Source: Sphingobium sp.
GTDB taxonomy: Bacteria; Pseudomonadota; Alphaproteobacteria; Sphingomonadales; Sphingomonadaceae
Assembly: GCA_017744605.1 (NCBI GenBank)
Contig: JAGIAZ010000013.1
Location: 42,739-106,738, forward strand
Direction of reading: 5' to 3'
Length of the DNA: 64,000 bases
Shown here: positions 55,739-64,000 of the stretch, piece after piece
Layout of the letters: every line of letters begins with the position of its first letter
Numbering within the stretch: position 1 is the stretch's first letter
Notes under the pieces: model-generated
What the model was told of the DNA's origin: nothing
Database searches by the model: none
What the model saw: only the letters and a program-made list of their open reading frames with translations
Translations under genes and position numbers: made by a program

Positions 55739-56326
55739 ATGCGGCAAGGCCAAGGCAAATCATGGAAGAAAGTGCCGGGCCTATGGCTGATGACGGACGA
55801 GCGTGTCGGCGATGTCGACCTGCTGCGCACCATTGCGCGCCTGCCGCGCGGAAGCGCCGTCGTCTTCCGCCACTACAGCCTGCCCGAGTCCGAACGCCGC
55901 GCCCTGTTCGATCAGGTGGCGCGTGCTGCGCACAGGCGTCACGTGCTGGTCCTGCTGGCCGGCGACCCGGTGATGGCGCGCGACTGGGGCGCGGACGGCC
56001 ATCATGGCCGCACCGGCCGTCCCTTCCGCACACGACGCGATTGGCTGCACAGCGCGCCAGTGCACGATCACCGCGAACTGGTCGCCGCGCGCAGGGTGGG
56101 AGCGGACGTCCTGCTTGTCTCCCCGCTCTTCGCCACCCGCTCGCACCCCGGCGCACGACTGCTCGGTCCGGCGCGCTTTGCAGCGCTGGCGCGCGAGGCG
56201 AGCGTGCCGGTTATCGCGCTCGGTGGGGTAAAGAAGCGACATGCGTCCTGCGCCCGCGCGCTCGGTGCATCCGGCTATGCTGCGATCGATGGTCTGACAG
56301 TGCGTCCAACCAGAACGTCATGCTGA
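55739..56326 (+). CDS. Thiamine phosphate synthase-like protein (ThiE/TenI family)
   Basis: 195 aa. VPGLWLMTDERVGDVDLLRT at the start, LVLLAGDPVMARDWGADGHH, and VLLVSPLFATRSHPGARLLG with VPVIALGGVKK match the TMP-synthase/TenI barrel. Whether it joins HMP-PP and thiazole phosphate or is a TenI-like relative is not clear; the usual MDVDGV-type sequence is not intact. The C-terminal tail (VRPTRTSC) is read from the start of a repeat, which supplies the stop codon, so the gene end may have been altered by repeat insertion. Confidence 0.8.
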   Translation: MRQGQGKSWKKVPGLWLMTDERVGDVDLLRTIARLPRGSAVVFRHYSLPESERRALFDQVARAAHRRHVLVLLAGDPVMARDWGADGHHGRTGRPFRTRRDWLHSAPVHDHRELVAARRVGADVLLVSPLFATRSHPGARLLGPARFAALAREASVPVIALGGVKKRHASCARALGASGYAAIDGLTVRPTRTSC

Positions 56327-56401
56327 ACTTGTTTCAGCATCCATAGCGCGGCGCGACACCACGGCAGCGTTTTCCGATCCTGAAACACGTTCAGCATGAC
56401 G
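56319..56401. repeat. Repeat B-like palindrome
   Basis: CGTCATGCTGAACTTGTTTC at the left and GAAACACGTTCAGCATGACG at the right are inverted. The left arm overlaps the end of the ThiE-like gene. Confidence 0.8.
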
Positions 56402-56447
56402 GGATTTTGACCCGATCCATGTTGAGCTTCGGCCGAAGCGATACAGC

Positions 56448-56595
56448 CTGGAGGCTGATCCATCGATGTTGAACAGCTCGTCATTGCGAGCCCGGCTTCA
56501 GTCGGGCGAAGCAATCCAGGGGCGGGCAGGATCGACCTGGATTGCCGCGCGACTGCGTCGCTCGCAATGACGCTTCAGACCTGCTGGATCGGAGT
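56448..56595. repeat. Repeat C copy 2 (uninterrupted)
   Basis: CTGGAGGCTGATCCATCGA, then GTCATTGCGAGCCCGGC, AAGCAATCCAGGGGCGGGCA, and TCGCTCGCAATGACGCTTCA. The ends GTCATTGCGAG and CTCGCAATGAC are inverted. This is the intact reference for the interrupted copy at 33702. Confidence 0.85.
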
Positions 56596-56604
56596 CCAGA
56601 ACTT

Positions 56605-56766
56605 GGTGATTATCCCGTTCGAGCAGATCGCTGTTCCCCGGCGCAGGCCGGGGCCCAGTCTCGACGCGAAGCGTCGAATACCTGCTATCGGACGCGCGTC
56701 TCCGTTCGGCCTGGACCCCGGCCTGCGCCAAGGAACAGCCTATTCCTTGTCTTAAGGGATAATCGC
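56605..56766 (-). repeat. Repeat A copy 6, inserted at a stop codon
   Basis: Starts GGTGATTATCCCG and ends GGGATAATCGC. The flanks CCAGAACTT (56596-56604) and CTAGAACTT (56767-56775) match at 8 of 9 positions. The right flank is the last codons and stop of the minus-strand gene at 56767. Confidence 0.92.
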
Positions 56767-57525
56767 CTAGAACTTGAACTTGGTGCCGACGTAAACGGCC
56801 TGGCTGTCCTTGGCCTGGTCGGTCAGCGTGGAGCTCAGGCGGTTGTCGGGGCCCTTGTAGCGCACGCCCGCCTGCACGGCGAGGTTGCGGGTGACCGAGA
56901 CCGATCCGTTCACGTCGACGCTATAGCTCTTCTCCTGGCCCAGCGTCTGCGGTGTCTCGTCGGTCGGCGCCGTCATCGTCTGGTCGCGCGCCTCGAGCTG
57001 GATATTGGCGGAGAAGCGGTCCGGATTGGCCTTCGGCAATTTAAAGTTGCTGCCCGGCATCTGCAGCGAATCGACGAGTGGGCTCAGCTCCTTCGATTTC
57101 GCGGACACCAGCCCATCGTCGATGAAATGCTCGAGACCCTTGCTCTTGCCCAGGCTGTAGGCGACGGGCGCAATGCCGACGGGGCTGGCAGGCTGCGCGC
57201 GCTTCGCAAAGGCGCTGTCGTCGCTCGTCGCGCGCACCAGCACGGTGAGGGCGCGCTCGCCGGCCATGGTGCCGCTGGCGGGCGTGAAGCGGAAGCCGCG
57301 CGACTTCATCGATTCACGGGCTGCGTCCGCATAGGCCCTGGCGAGGTCCTGGTCGCGCGTCACCGGCGTGAACGAGCCGATGCTGCCGAGCATCTTGAGC
57401 GAAACCTTGCTGGTCTGGAGGGCTGGCGCCCTGCTGATGACGGCGCTGAGGGCAGGCGACAACGCGGCCGCGATGCCTGCGCATCCCGCTCCGATCATCA
57501 TCGCTTTTGCCGCCCACAAACGCAC
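56767..57525 (-). CDS. Secreted, possibly outer-membrane, protein of unknown function
   Basis: 252 aa from a GTG at 57525 with GGAGG upstream. An N-terminal hydrophobic segment (AKAMMIGAGCAGIAAALSPA) acts as signal. The middle includes LKMLGSIGSFTPVTRDQDLA and a repeat of helical regions; the last ~60 residues (SYSVDVNGSVSVTRNLAVQA, GVRYKGPDNRLSSTLTDQ) alternate polar and hydrophobic and end in VGTKFKF, with a terminal Phe as in outer-membrane barrels. Not recognised. The stop codon lies inside the target duplication of repeat A copy 6. Confidence 0.7.
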   Translation of the reverse strand: MRLWAAKAMMIGAGCAGIAAALSPALSAVISRAPALQTSKVSLKMLGSIGSFTPVTRDQDLARAYADAARESMKSRGFRFTPASGTMAGERALTVLVRATSDDSAFAKRAQPASPVGIAPVAYSLGKSKGLEHFIDDGLVSAKSKELSPLVDSLQMPGSNFKLPKANPDRFSANIQLEARDQTMTAPTDETPQTLGQEKSYSVDVNGSVSVTRNLAVQAGVRYKGPDNRLSSTLTDQAKDSQAVYVGTKFKF

Positions 57526-57753
57526 TATTGCCTCCGACTCCTGGCGGAGTCCGACTCGTAAACCGGGACCATCTTCTAGCATGGGCAAAATGGACGGGCC
57601 AGCATTCGGCTTCCTTTTTAAGCGCGCGTGGCCGATTTTCCACAGTGCCGGGCACGCGCAAACTGCGGCTTGTGCGGCAGCGGGTGCGCCTTATAGAGGC
57701 TGCTTCACAGGGAACGCACCCGGGCGCCCCGGGCATAGTTTGGATTGGACGTC

Positions 57754-58209
57754 ATGGTTCGTATTCGCTCCCCTCGTTTCACGGTCGCGATGGCCGCTAT
57801 CGCCGCTTGCGGCCTGCTGGCCGGATGCGCCAAGAACAAGGTGCGCGCCGCGCCCGACATCGCCGCCTCGCGCATCACCCAGATCGGCGTGAACAGCTAT
57901 CTCTGGCGTTCGACGCTCGATACCCTGTCCTTCATGCCGATGCTTCAGGTCGACAGCGAAGGCGGCGTGATCCTCACCGACTGGTTCATCAATCCCAAGG
58001 CGCCGGGCGAGCGGATGAAGCTCACGGTCACGATTCTCGATCAGGATCTGCGCGCCGATGCGCTGCGCGTCGCCGCGAGCCGCCAGGTCCAGCAGGCGGG
58101 CCAATGGGTCGATGCGCCGGTCGAGGCTGCCACGACGCAGAAGCTCGAGGACCTCATCCTCACCCATGCGCGCGACCTGCGCCGTCGCGAACTCAGCGCC
58201 AGGGGCTGA
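57754..58209 (+). CDS. DUF3576 lipoprotein
   Basis: 151 aa from ATG 57754 (TTG at 57745 also open). A lipobox LLAGC at residues ~20-24 indicates a lipoprotein. ITQIGVNSYLWRSTLDTLSF, DSEGGVILTDWFINPKAPGE and RMKLTVTILDQDLRADALRV match DUF3576, an alphaproteobacterial family of unknown function that regularly precedes leuS and lptE. The context with LptE suggests an envelope role. Confidence 0.92.
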   Translation: MVRIRSPRFTVAMAAIAACGLLAGCAKNKVRAAPDIAASRITQIGVNSYLWRSTLDTLSFMPMLQVDSEGGVILTDWFINPKAPGERMKLTVTILDQDLRADALRVAASRQVQQAGQWVDAPVEAATTQKLEDLILTHARDLRRRELSARG

Positions 58210-58273
58210 CCGCATATTTGGATATTCGCCGCCCCGGCGCGGCCGGAGAGACGAGACATAATGTGAGCGCCAA

Positions 58274-60835
58274 GTGACTGAGCGACGCTTTAATCCCGCA
58301 TCGGCAGACGGGCGCTGGCAGGCGGCATGGGACGCGGCCGAGAGCTTCAAGGCCGGCAAGCGCCCCGGCGCGCCCAAATCCTACGTGTTGGAGATGTTCC
58401 CCTATCCGTCGGGGCGCATCCACATGGGCCATGTCCGCAACTATTCGATGGGCGACGTGCTCGCCCGCTTCCGCCGCATGCAGGGCCATGACGTGCTTCA
58501 TCCCATGGGCTGGGATGCGTTCGGCATGCCGGCCGAGAATGCCGCGATGGAGAAGAAGGTCCATCCCGGCACTTGGACCCTCGCCAATATCGAGGCGATG
58601 AAGGCGCAGCTGAAGCGCCTCGGCTTCGCGCTCGACTGGTCGCGTGAGCTCGCCACCTGCAAGCCGGATTATTACGGCCAGGAGCAGGCCCTGTTCCTGG
58701 ATCTCTACGACGCCGGCCTGGTCTATCGCAAGGAAAGCGCGGTCAACTGGGATCCGGTCGACATGACCGTGCTCGCCAATGAGCAGGTGATCGACGGGCG
58801 CGGCTGGCGCTCGGGCGCGCTGGTCGAGAAGCGCAAGCTCAGCCAATGGTTCCTCAAGATCACCGACTTCGCGGACGATCTGCTCGCCGGGCTCGACGGC
58901 CTCGAGAGCTGGCCGGAGAAGGTCCGTGTCATGCAGGAGAACTGGATCGGCAAGAGCGTCGGCCTGCAATTCTCCTTCACTCTTTCTTCCCCCCTTTCGC
59001 TTGCGGGAGGGGCCGGGGGAGGGCAGGAGATCGACAGCCTCGAGGTCTTCTCCACCCGCCCCGACACCATCTTCGGCGCGAGCTTTGCCGCCATCGCCGC
59101 CGATCATCCGATCGCGCTGGCGCTGGCCGAAAAGGATCCGGCGCTCGCCGCTTTTGCCGAGGAGTGCCGCCATACCGGCACCGCCGCCGCTGATATCGAG
59201 ACGCAGGAGAAGAAGGGCTACGACACCGGCCTGTCTGTCGTTCATCCCTTTGATCCGCAATGGAAAATTCCGTTGTTCGTCGCCAATTTCGTGCTCATGG
59301 ATTATGGCACGGGCGCGGTCATGGGTGTGCCCGCGCACGACCAGCGCGACCTTGATTTCGCTCGCAAATATATGCTCCCCGTCGAGCGCGTCGTCGCGGC
59401 GAGCGGCGATGAGGCCAAGCCGGTGACAAATGAGGCCTATACCGGCCCCGGAAAGCTCGTAAATTCGCGCTTTCTGGACGGCATGACTGTTGAGGCCGCC
59501 AAGACCGAAGTCATCCGTCGCGCCGAGGCCGAAGGCTGGGGCAAGGGCACCACCGTCTGGCGCCTGCGCGACTGGGGCGTCTCGCGCCAGCGTTACTGGG
59601 GCACGCCGATTCCCTTCATCCATTGCGAGAGCTGTGGCGTCGTGCCGGTCCCCAAGGCCGACCTGCCCGTCGTCCTGCCCGAGGACGTCACCTTCGACGT
59701 GCCCGGCAATCCGCTCGACCGCCACCCGACCTGGAAGCATGTCGATTGCCCAGGCTGCGGTAAGCCGGCCCGTCGCGAGACCGACACGCTCGACACGTTC
59801 GTGGATTCCAGCTGGTACTTCATCCGCTTCGCCAGCCAGCCCAGCGACAAGCCGTTCGACCGCGCGGAGGCCGAGAGCTGGCTGCCGGTCGGCCAGTATA
59901 TCGGCGGTATCGAGCATGCGATCCTGCATCTGCTCTATGCCCGCTTCTGGGCCCGCGCGCTCCAGCATGTCGGCATGATCGGCATGACCGAGCCCTTCGC
60001 TAGCCTGTTCACGCAGGGCATGGTCACGCACGAGACCTATTTCAGCACCGATCAGTCTGGCCGAACCACATGGTATTCGCCGGAGGAAGTCATGCTCGAA
60101 GGCGGTTCTGCGAAGACCCGCGCCGGGAACATGCCGATCGAGATCGGCCGCGTGATCAAGATGTCCAAGTCCAAGAAGAATGTCGTGGACCCGGATGAGA
60201 TCATCGAGCGTTATGGCGCCGATGCGGTACGCTGGTTCATGCTGTCCGACAGCCCGCCTGAGCGCGACCTTGCGTGGAGCGAGGCCGGCATCGAGGGCGC
60301 CTGGCGCTTCGTCAACCGTATCTGGCGCCTGCTGGGTGCGGCGGGCGAAGGTGGGGAGGGCGAGGATAAGGCACTCGACCGCAAGCTCCACCAGACCATC
60401 GACGGCGTCGCCAGAGACATCGAGGCGCTCAGCTTCAACAAGGCCGTGGCCAAGCTCTATGAGCTCACCAATGCCATCGAGAAGGCCAAGCCCAGCGCCA
60501 GCCGCACCGCTGCAATCCGCACTCTGCCCTTGCTGGTGGCGCCGATGACGCCGCATCTTGCCGAGGAAGCCTGGGCCGAAATGGGTGGCGAGGGCTTGAT
60601 CGCCGATGCCATATGGCCGGTGGTCGATCCCGCCTTGCTGGTCGAGGATGAGGTCACCATCGCCATCCAGGTCATGGGCAAGCTGCGCGACACGATCACG
60701 GTCGCCAAGGGCACCGACAAGGCGACGCTTGAAAAGCTGGCTCTGGAAGCGCCCAATGCGGCACGTGCCCTCGAAGGCGCCATGCCCAAGAAGGTGATCG
60801 TCGTGCCCGACCGCCTGGTCAATCTGGTGATCTGA
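58274..60835 (+). CDS. leuS: Leucyl-tRNA synthetase with an unusual insertion
   Basis: 853 aa from a GTG at 58274. The HIGH motif is HMGH at residue 50; KMSKSKKN begins at 629; the CP1 editing domain lies at ~230-420 ([40 protein letters not shown]). Between VGLQFSFT and [10 protein letters not shown], residues ~237-251 ([15 protein letters not shown]) are encoded by a C-run/G-run stretch that resembles intergenic repeat E. It appears as an in-frame insertion at the edge of the editing domain. The stop overlaps the lptE start (TGATG). Confidence 0.96.
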   Translation: MTERRFNPASADGRWQAAWDAAESFKAGKRPGAPKSYVLEMFPYPSGRIHMGHVRNYSMGDVLARFRRMQGHDVLHPMGWDAFGMPAENAAMEKKVHPGTWTLANIEAMKAQLKRLGFALDWSRELATCKPDYYGQEQALFLDLYDAGLVYRKESAVNWDPVDMTVLANEQVIDGRGWRSGALVEKRKLSQWFLKITDFADDLLAGLDGLESWPEKVRVMQENWIGKSVGLQFSFTLSSPLSLAGGAGGGQEIDSLEVFSTRPDTIFGASFAAIAADHPIALALAEKDPALAAFAEECRHTGTAAADIETQEKKGYDTGLSVVHPFDPQWKIPLFVANFVLMDYGTGAVMGVPAHDQRDLDFARKYMLPVERVVAASGDEAKPVTNEAYTGPGKLVNSRFLDGMTVEAAKTEVIRRAEAEGWGKGTTVWRLRDWGVSRQRYWGTPIPFIHCESCGVVPVPKADLPVVLPEDVTFDVPGNPLDRHPTWKHVDCPGCGKPARRETDTLDTFVDSSWYFIRFASQPSDKPFDRAEAESWLPVGQYIGGIEHAILHLLYARFWARALQHVGMIGMTEPFASLFTQGMVTHETYFSTDQSGRTTWYSPEEVMLEGGSAKTRAGNMPIEIGRVIKMSKSKKNVVDPDEIIERYGADAVRWFMLSDSPPERDLAWSEAGIEGAWRFVNRIWRLLGAAGEGGEGEDKALDRKLHQTIDGVARDIEALSFNKAVAKLYELTNAIEKAKPSASRTAAIRTLPLLVAPMTPHLAEEAWAEMGGEGLIADAIWPVVDPALLVEDEVTIAIQVMGKLRDTITVAKGTDKATLEKLALEAPNAARALEGAMPKKVIVVPDRLVNLVI
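58984..59025 (+). repeat. Repeat E-like sequence inside leuS
   Basis: TTCTTCCCCCCTTTCGCTTG then CGGGAGGGGCCGGGGGAGGG. Codon usage breaks with the surrounding gene here, and the words match the intergenic repeat at 31768-31806 in order. Confidence 0.6.
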
Positions 60836-61329
60836 TGCCCAGAAGGCCCTTGAACGTCGCCGCTCTTGCCCTGATCCTGGCCTTGACCGGCTGCGGCCTC
60901 CGCCCGATCTATAGCAATGGCGCGCGGGGCGAGGCGGCGCAGTCTCTTGCCGCCGTGCAGGTCGAGCCGGTCGAGGGCAAGGCGGGTTGGCTGCTCGGCA
61001 ATGCAATCAAGGACCGGCTCGCGGCCGTCGGTCAGGCGAGCCCGCGCTATTCGCTGCGCATCCGGCTCGACGATCATATCGAGGGCCTGGGCGTCCGTGC
61101 CGACGATAGCGTCACGCGTGAACGGCGCACCCTGCGCGCGCGCTTTCAACTCGTCGATATGAGCAACGACAAGACCTTGATCGACGAAACCACGGCGTGG
61201 GACGCAGGCATCGACGTCGCGTCGAGCGAATATGCGACCGTCGCGGCCGAGAACAGCGCGCTCGAGCGTCTGACCCAGATCGTCGCCGATCGCATCCTGG
61301 CTCGCGTCGCGGTCGCCACGCGGCAATGA
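60835..61329 (+). CDS. lptE: LPS-assembly lipoprotein
   Basis: 164 aa. Signal peptide with lipobox LALTGCGLRPIYSN (lipid Cys at residue 20), followed by the LptE fold (VQVEPVEGKAGWLLGNAIKD, SLRIRLDDHIEGLGVRADDS, ENSALERLTQIVADRILARV). It plugs the LptD barrel in the outer membrane; lptD lies 20 kb upstream. Overlaps leuS by one base and holA by four. Confidence 0.93.
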   Translation: MPRRPLNVAALALILALTGCGLRPIYSNGARGEAAQSLAAVQVEPVEGKAGWLLGNAIKDRLAAVGQASPRYSLRIRLDDHIEGLGVRADDSVTRERRTLRARFQLVDMSNDKTLIDETTAWDAGIDVASSEYATVAAENSALERLTQIVADRILARVAVATRQ

Positions 61330-62318
61330 AGCTCACGGGAGACAAGCCCGAGGCGCTGAAGGCGCTCGACAAGCCCGATCCCAGCATTCGCCTCTACCTG
61401 TTTTACGGGCCCGATGAAGCGGCCGGCGAGGTGCTCGCCGCGCGCTTTGGCAAGGCGATGAAGGCGTTGGGCGGCCCGGGCACCGAGCGTCTCGATCTCG
61501 ATGGCCCCGCCCTTTCGCGCGATCCGGCCCGTCTGTCGGACGAGGCCTCGGCCATCTCCATGTTCGGCGACAAGCGCTGGATTCGCGTCGCGCCCTGCGG
61601 CGACGAGGCGACGGCGGCGGTCGAGGCTCTGCTCGGCAATGATGTCGTCGGTGATCCGGTCGTGCTGGTGGCCGGCAACCTGCGCAAGAACTCCAAGCTG
61701 CTGGCGCTCTGCGAAAGTCGCCCGGACACGCTCTGCATCATCAGCTATGCCCTCGATGCCCGCAGCGGCGAGCAGGTCGCGCTCGGCATGGCGCGCGAGC
61801 GCGGCCTCATATTGCCGCCCGATCTCGCGCGGCGGCTGGTCGCCCTGACGAGCGGCGAGCGAGGCCTGCTGGTGAGCGAGATCGACAAGCTCACCCTCTA
61901 TCTCGACGCGACGCCCGAGGCGCCGAAGGAAGCGACGGCCGAGGCGCTGGACGCGCTTGCGGCTGAGGGCGGGGAGCAGCATCTGTTCAAGGCGGCCGGC
62001 GTCGTCCTCTCCGGTAATCTGCGCGGCGCCGAACATGAAATGGCGCGTCTCAAGCAGAATGGCGGATCGCTTGCCGGCCTGCTGCGGCTCGCTTTGTCGC
62101 GCGCCGTCCAGCTTTCGCAATCGCAGGCCGGCGTTGGCTGGAGCGGCGGCAAGGACAATGAGGATCTGATGCGCCGTTGGAATGGCGACACCCTCGGCCG
62201 CGCCATTGCCCGCTTGGCCGAAGCCGAGCGCTCGGGCCGTCTGCAGCGCGGCGTCGGTGAGACCGTCATGGCGCGGGAATTGTTCGCGGTCGCGAGGATG
62301 GCCGCGCGAGGGCGGTAG
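61326..62318 (+). CDS. holA: DNA polymerase III delta subunit
   Basis: 330 aa. LYLFYGPDEAAGEVLAARFG near the N-terminus, AISMFGDKRWIRVAPCG, VLVAGNLRKNSKLLALCESR and LKQNGGSLAGLLRLALSRAV are consistent with HolA, the clamp-opening subunit of the clamp loader. Last gene of the DUF3576-leuS-lptE-holA operon, followed by a strong terminator. Confidence 0.95.
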   Translation: MKLTGDKPEALKALDKPDPSIRLYLFYGPDEAAGEVLAARFGKAMKALGGPGTERLDLDGPALSRDPARLSDEASAISMFGDKRWIRVAPCGDEATAAVEALLGNDVVGDPVVLVAGNLRKNSKLLALCESRPDTLCIISYALDARSGEQVALGMARERGLILPPDLARRLVALTSGERGLLVSEIDKLTLYLDATPEAPKEATAEALDALAAEGGEQHLFKAAGVVLSGNLRGAEHEMARLKQNGGSLAGLLRLALSRAVQLSQSQAGVGWSGGKDNEDLMRRWNGDTLGRAIARLAEAERSGRLQRGVGETVMARELFAVARMAARGR

Positions 62319-62351
62319 CCCCCGCCTGCTTTGGGCGGACCCCCGGACACG

Positions 62352-62384
62352 AAAAAGCCCCCGGTTTGCGCCGGGGGCTTTCGC
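62352..62384. terminator. Bidirectional intrinsic terminator
   Basis: AAAAAGCCCCCGG (from 62352) pairs with CCGGGGGCTTT (to 62381) around TTTGCG. A-tract on one side and T-tract on the other allow termination of both holA and the convergent gene at 62403. Confidence 0.92.
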
Positions 62385-62402
62385 TTGGATGACAGCTTCA
62401 GG

Positions 62403-64000
62403 TTAGCGACTGGCCTGGAGGCTGACTCCAGCGCTGGGGCCACTGGTCGGCCCGGTGCCCATGGTGTCGCCGGTGGAGACCAGCTTGACCCAGAGCACGC
62501 CGTCGCCCTTGTAATAGGATGTGATGCCGGCCTTGCGCAGGGCATCCAGACTGTCCGCCTGAGCACCCGCTGTCGCGGCGGTGAACCCCGGCAGTTCGAA
62601 GATCACCCATGAGCCGGCATCCAGTTCCTTCACGCTGAGGGCCACAGAGGGCCGTTCGGTGGTCACCTTGATCTCGGTGCCGGCCCGGACATTGGTTTCC
62701 CCGTTGGCGGGGAAATTCTTGCCATCGCGGGTCAGAGTGATCGGTAGCGGCGGAGGCGGTCCGCCCGCGCCCGGAGCGCCGCCGCCGGCTCTGGGGGCGC
62801 CACCGGCGCCGCCCGTGGCGCCGGGGCCGAATCCTGCGAAACCCGGAGGAACGACGGCGCCACCGACAGTCATACGGCCGACATCGCCCTTGCAGACGGC
62901 GGCGTTCCAGCTCGGCTTGATCTCGCAGGCGCTGTCGATGGCGATGCCGTCATTGGGGTCGTTGATGAGAATGAAGGAGTTCGGGACGCCGCCGACCGAG
63001 CCGTCCACGTCCTTGAACACGGAGGTCTTGTAGGTCCCGTTGCCATAATCGTCATTGCTCCACTTATGCTCGATCGGCGGGAAATAGACCGGCTTGGCGT
63101 TGATGAACTTCGCGCGCTGGATGGTGTTGTTCGTGCTCATGCCGAAGCTGGTATACAGCAGATAGGAGACCGCGCCCGTCTTGCGGGTGGCGTTGTCCTG
63201 GAAGTTCACGAAGGTGACATTGTCCAGGTGATGCAGATAATCGTAGAACTCATAGCCGCGGATCGGGAAGTCCGGAAGGTCGGGCTCCGGCAGGCTGCGG
63301 CCATAGGCGATTTCCGTCGGCGTCCTGGGGTTGCCGATATTGGCGCTTTCGCCGACGAACAGCGAGTCCACGACCTTTGACGTATAAGCGGACCGGTTGA
63401 AGTTGCCGGAGGCGTGCGTGTAGCCGATCGCGTTGTCGGCGATCTTCAGACCCTTGAACAGGTCCATTTCACCGCGGGTCCACATGCCGCCATTGCGGTT
63501 CTTGTAGCTGGTGAAATCCTCGATGACTGTCTCCACCTGAGCACTGTTGGCGTTGGTGGGATCGGCAAGGGCGATATGCCCGCCGACCGCGAAATGGCCA
63601 TCGGCGCGGGGACCGCGATCGGACATGAATCCGTCGAAGTTCGAATGGGCGGTGTTGCCCTTGAACTCCCGATAGGCGGTGCGGCGGGGGAAGACGTTGG
63701 GGTTCTTGCCTTCATGCGCGCCCGTCGGCTTCTCCGGCAGCGCGAACCAGAAACCGATCTGTTCCGACCCTGCCGCCACATTGTCGCGGTAGATGTTGTC
63801 CGGATTGGTGATCCAGAAGGTGGACACATTGTTGTCCGAAGGGATCAGGATGTCCTTGGCGTTCTGGCCGGACGAATCGAAATTCTTGCCGCCCGCGACC
63901 TTGAACGGACCGAGGTTGGTCGGCACGCATGGTTTGCCGTCTGGATGGCATTTGGTGAGGATGCCGAGATTGTGGACGAACTGGTTGCCGGTCTCGACGG
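62403..64000 (-). CDS. CEMIP/TMEM2-like (G8-type) surface protein, C-terminal part; 5' end cut
   Basis: The frame runs from the window edge to a stop at 62403, ~532 residues; the N-terminus is outside. GNQFVHNLGILTKCHPDGKP and TFWITNPDNIYRDNVAAGSE followed by IGFWFALPEKPTG are the conserved parallel-beta-helix segment of the CEMIP/TMEM2/G8-domain proteins. Further beta-helix turns follow to about 62960. Then a Gly/Pro-rich linker (APRAGGGAPGAGGPPPPLP) and a small C-terminal domain (ITLTRDGKNFPANGETNVRA). Probably secreted or surface-bound and carbohydrate-related; no catalytic claim is made. Confidence 0.75.
   Translation of the reverse strand, partial: VETGNQFVHNLGILTKCHPDGKPCVPTNLGPFKVAGGKNFDSSGQNAKDILIPSDNNVSTFWITNPDNIYRDNVAAGSEQIGFWFALPEKPTGAHEGKNPNVFPRRTAYREFKGNTAHSNFDGFMSDRGPRADGHFAVGGHIALADPTNANSAQVETVIEDFTSYKNRNGGMWTRGEMDLFKGLKIADNAIGYTHASGNFNRSAYTSKVVDSLFVGESANIGNPRTPTEIAYGRSLPEPDLPDFPIRGYEFYDYLHHLDNVTFVNFQDNATRKTGAVSYLLYTSFGMSTNNTIQRAKFINAKPVYFPPIEHKWSNDDYGNGTYKTSVFKDVDGSVGGVPNSFILINDPNDGIAIDSACEIKPSWNAAVCKGDVGRMTVGGAVVPPGFAGFGPGATGGAGGAPRAGGGAPGAGGPPPPLPITLTRDGKNFPANGETNVRAGTEIKVTTERPSVALSVKELDAGSWVIFELPGFTAATAGAQADSLDALRKAGITSYYKGDGVLWVKLVSTGDTMGTGPTSGPSAGVSLQASR

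Larger units (their letters stand above)
56327..56766. other. 440-bp gene-free region built from three repeat families
   Basis: In order: B-like palindrome (56319-56401), repeat C (56448-56595), and repeat A copy 6 (56605-56766). Almost no unique sequence lies between the ThiE-like gene and the stop codon of the gene at 56767. Confidence 0.85.

Noticed and set aside
58193..61006. 937-aa open frame antisense to leuS
   Set aside because: Shadow of leuS codon bias; LeuS motifs on the plus strand are unmistakable.

Overview
The window reads as a piece of chromosome from an alphaproteobacterium of the order Sphingomonadales (Sphingomonas or a close relative). The evidence is high GC with GC-rich third positions, a CcrM-type GANTC methyltransferase, the bolA / J-domain / cobS / cobT neighbourhood, a PEP-CTERM protein, the lptD-surA-pdxA-rsmA and DUF3576-leuS-lptE-holA operons, and many palindromic intergenic repeats of a sphingomonad style. 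Most of it is housekeeping sequence. No phage, complete insertion sequence, CRISPR array, rRNA or tRNA was seen.

Layout. 1-13.4 kb: nitroreductase (cut by the edge), POT peptide transporter, glmM, a DUF1272 protein, a secreted protein of unknown function, a frameshifted gene remnant, thiD-rnhB, a TMEM165/GDT1-family exporter behind a yybP-ykoY (Mn2+) riboswitch, ccrM behind a dense cluster of GANTC sites, a NagD-like HAD phosphatase, an orphan Imm53 immunity protein, a RidA protein and folP. 13.6-23.8 kb: a one-direction surface-polysaccharide locus (wecB, sugar-phosphate transferase, GT2, zinc-ribbon methyltransferase, flippase, GT4, FkbM methyltransferase, GT-C-like membrane protein). 23.7-35.2 kb: NfeD/SPFH pair, CoA-ester lyase, a lower-GC islet, an OmpA protein, a flavin monooxygenase, guaB, an rsmB-like methyltransferase, a TPR protein, and a divergent tetR/VOC pair with a palindromic operator. 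35.4-45.3 kb: lptD, surA, pdxA and rsmA on the minus strand, pepA and holC on the plus strand, then bolA-nudix-xerC. 45.3-52.4 kb: J-domain protein, Hsp70-like protein, CobS, OsmC, a small membrane protein, an RHS fragment, a PEP-CTERM protein and CobT. 52.6-64 kb: DMT exporter, msrA, HAD phosphatase, YggS, ThiE-like protein, a secreted protein, DUF3576-leuS-lptE-holA, and the C-terminal part of a CEMIP/G8-type surface protein running off the right edge.

The most unusual layer is the repeats. Six copies of a ~160 bp element (repeat A) have terminal inverted repeats of the form GGYGATTAT and, in the best copies, 9-bp direct repeats of the target. They look like a miniature non-autonomous mobile element. 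Copies sit inside other repeat families, on a stop codon, and at the end of a broken gene. Other points of interest are six GANTC sites in 153 bp upstream of ccrM, a pdxA with no canonical start codon, a repeat-like insertion inside leuS, and a tetR/VOC cassette bracketed by two copies of the 3' end of the neighbouring TPR gene.
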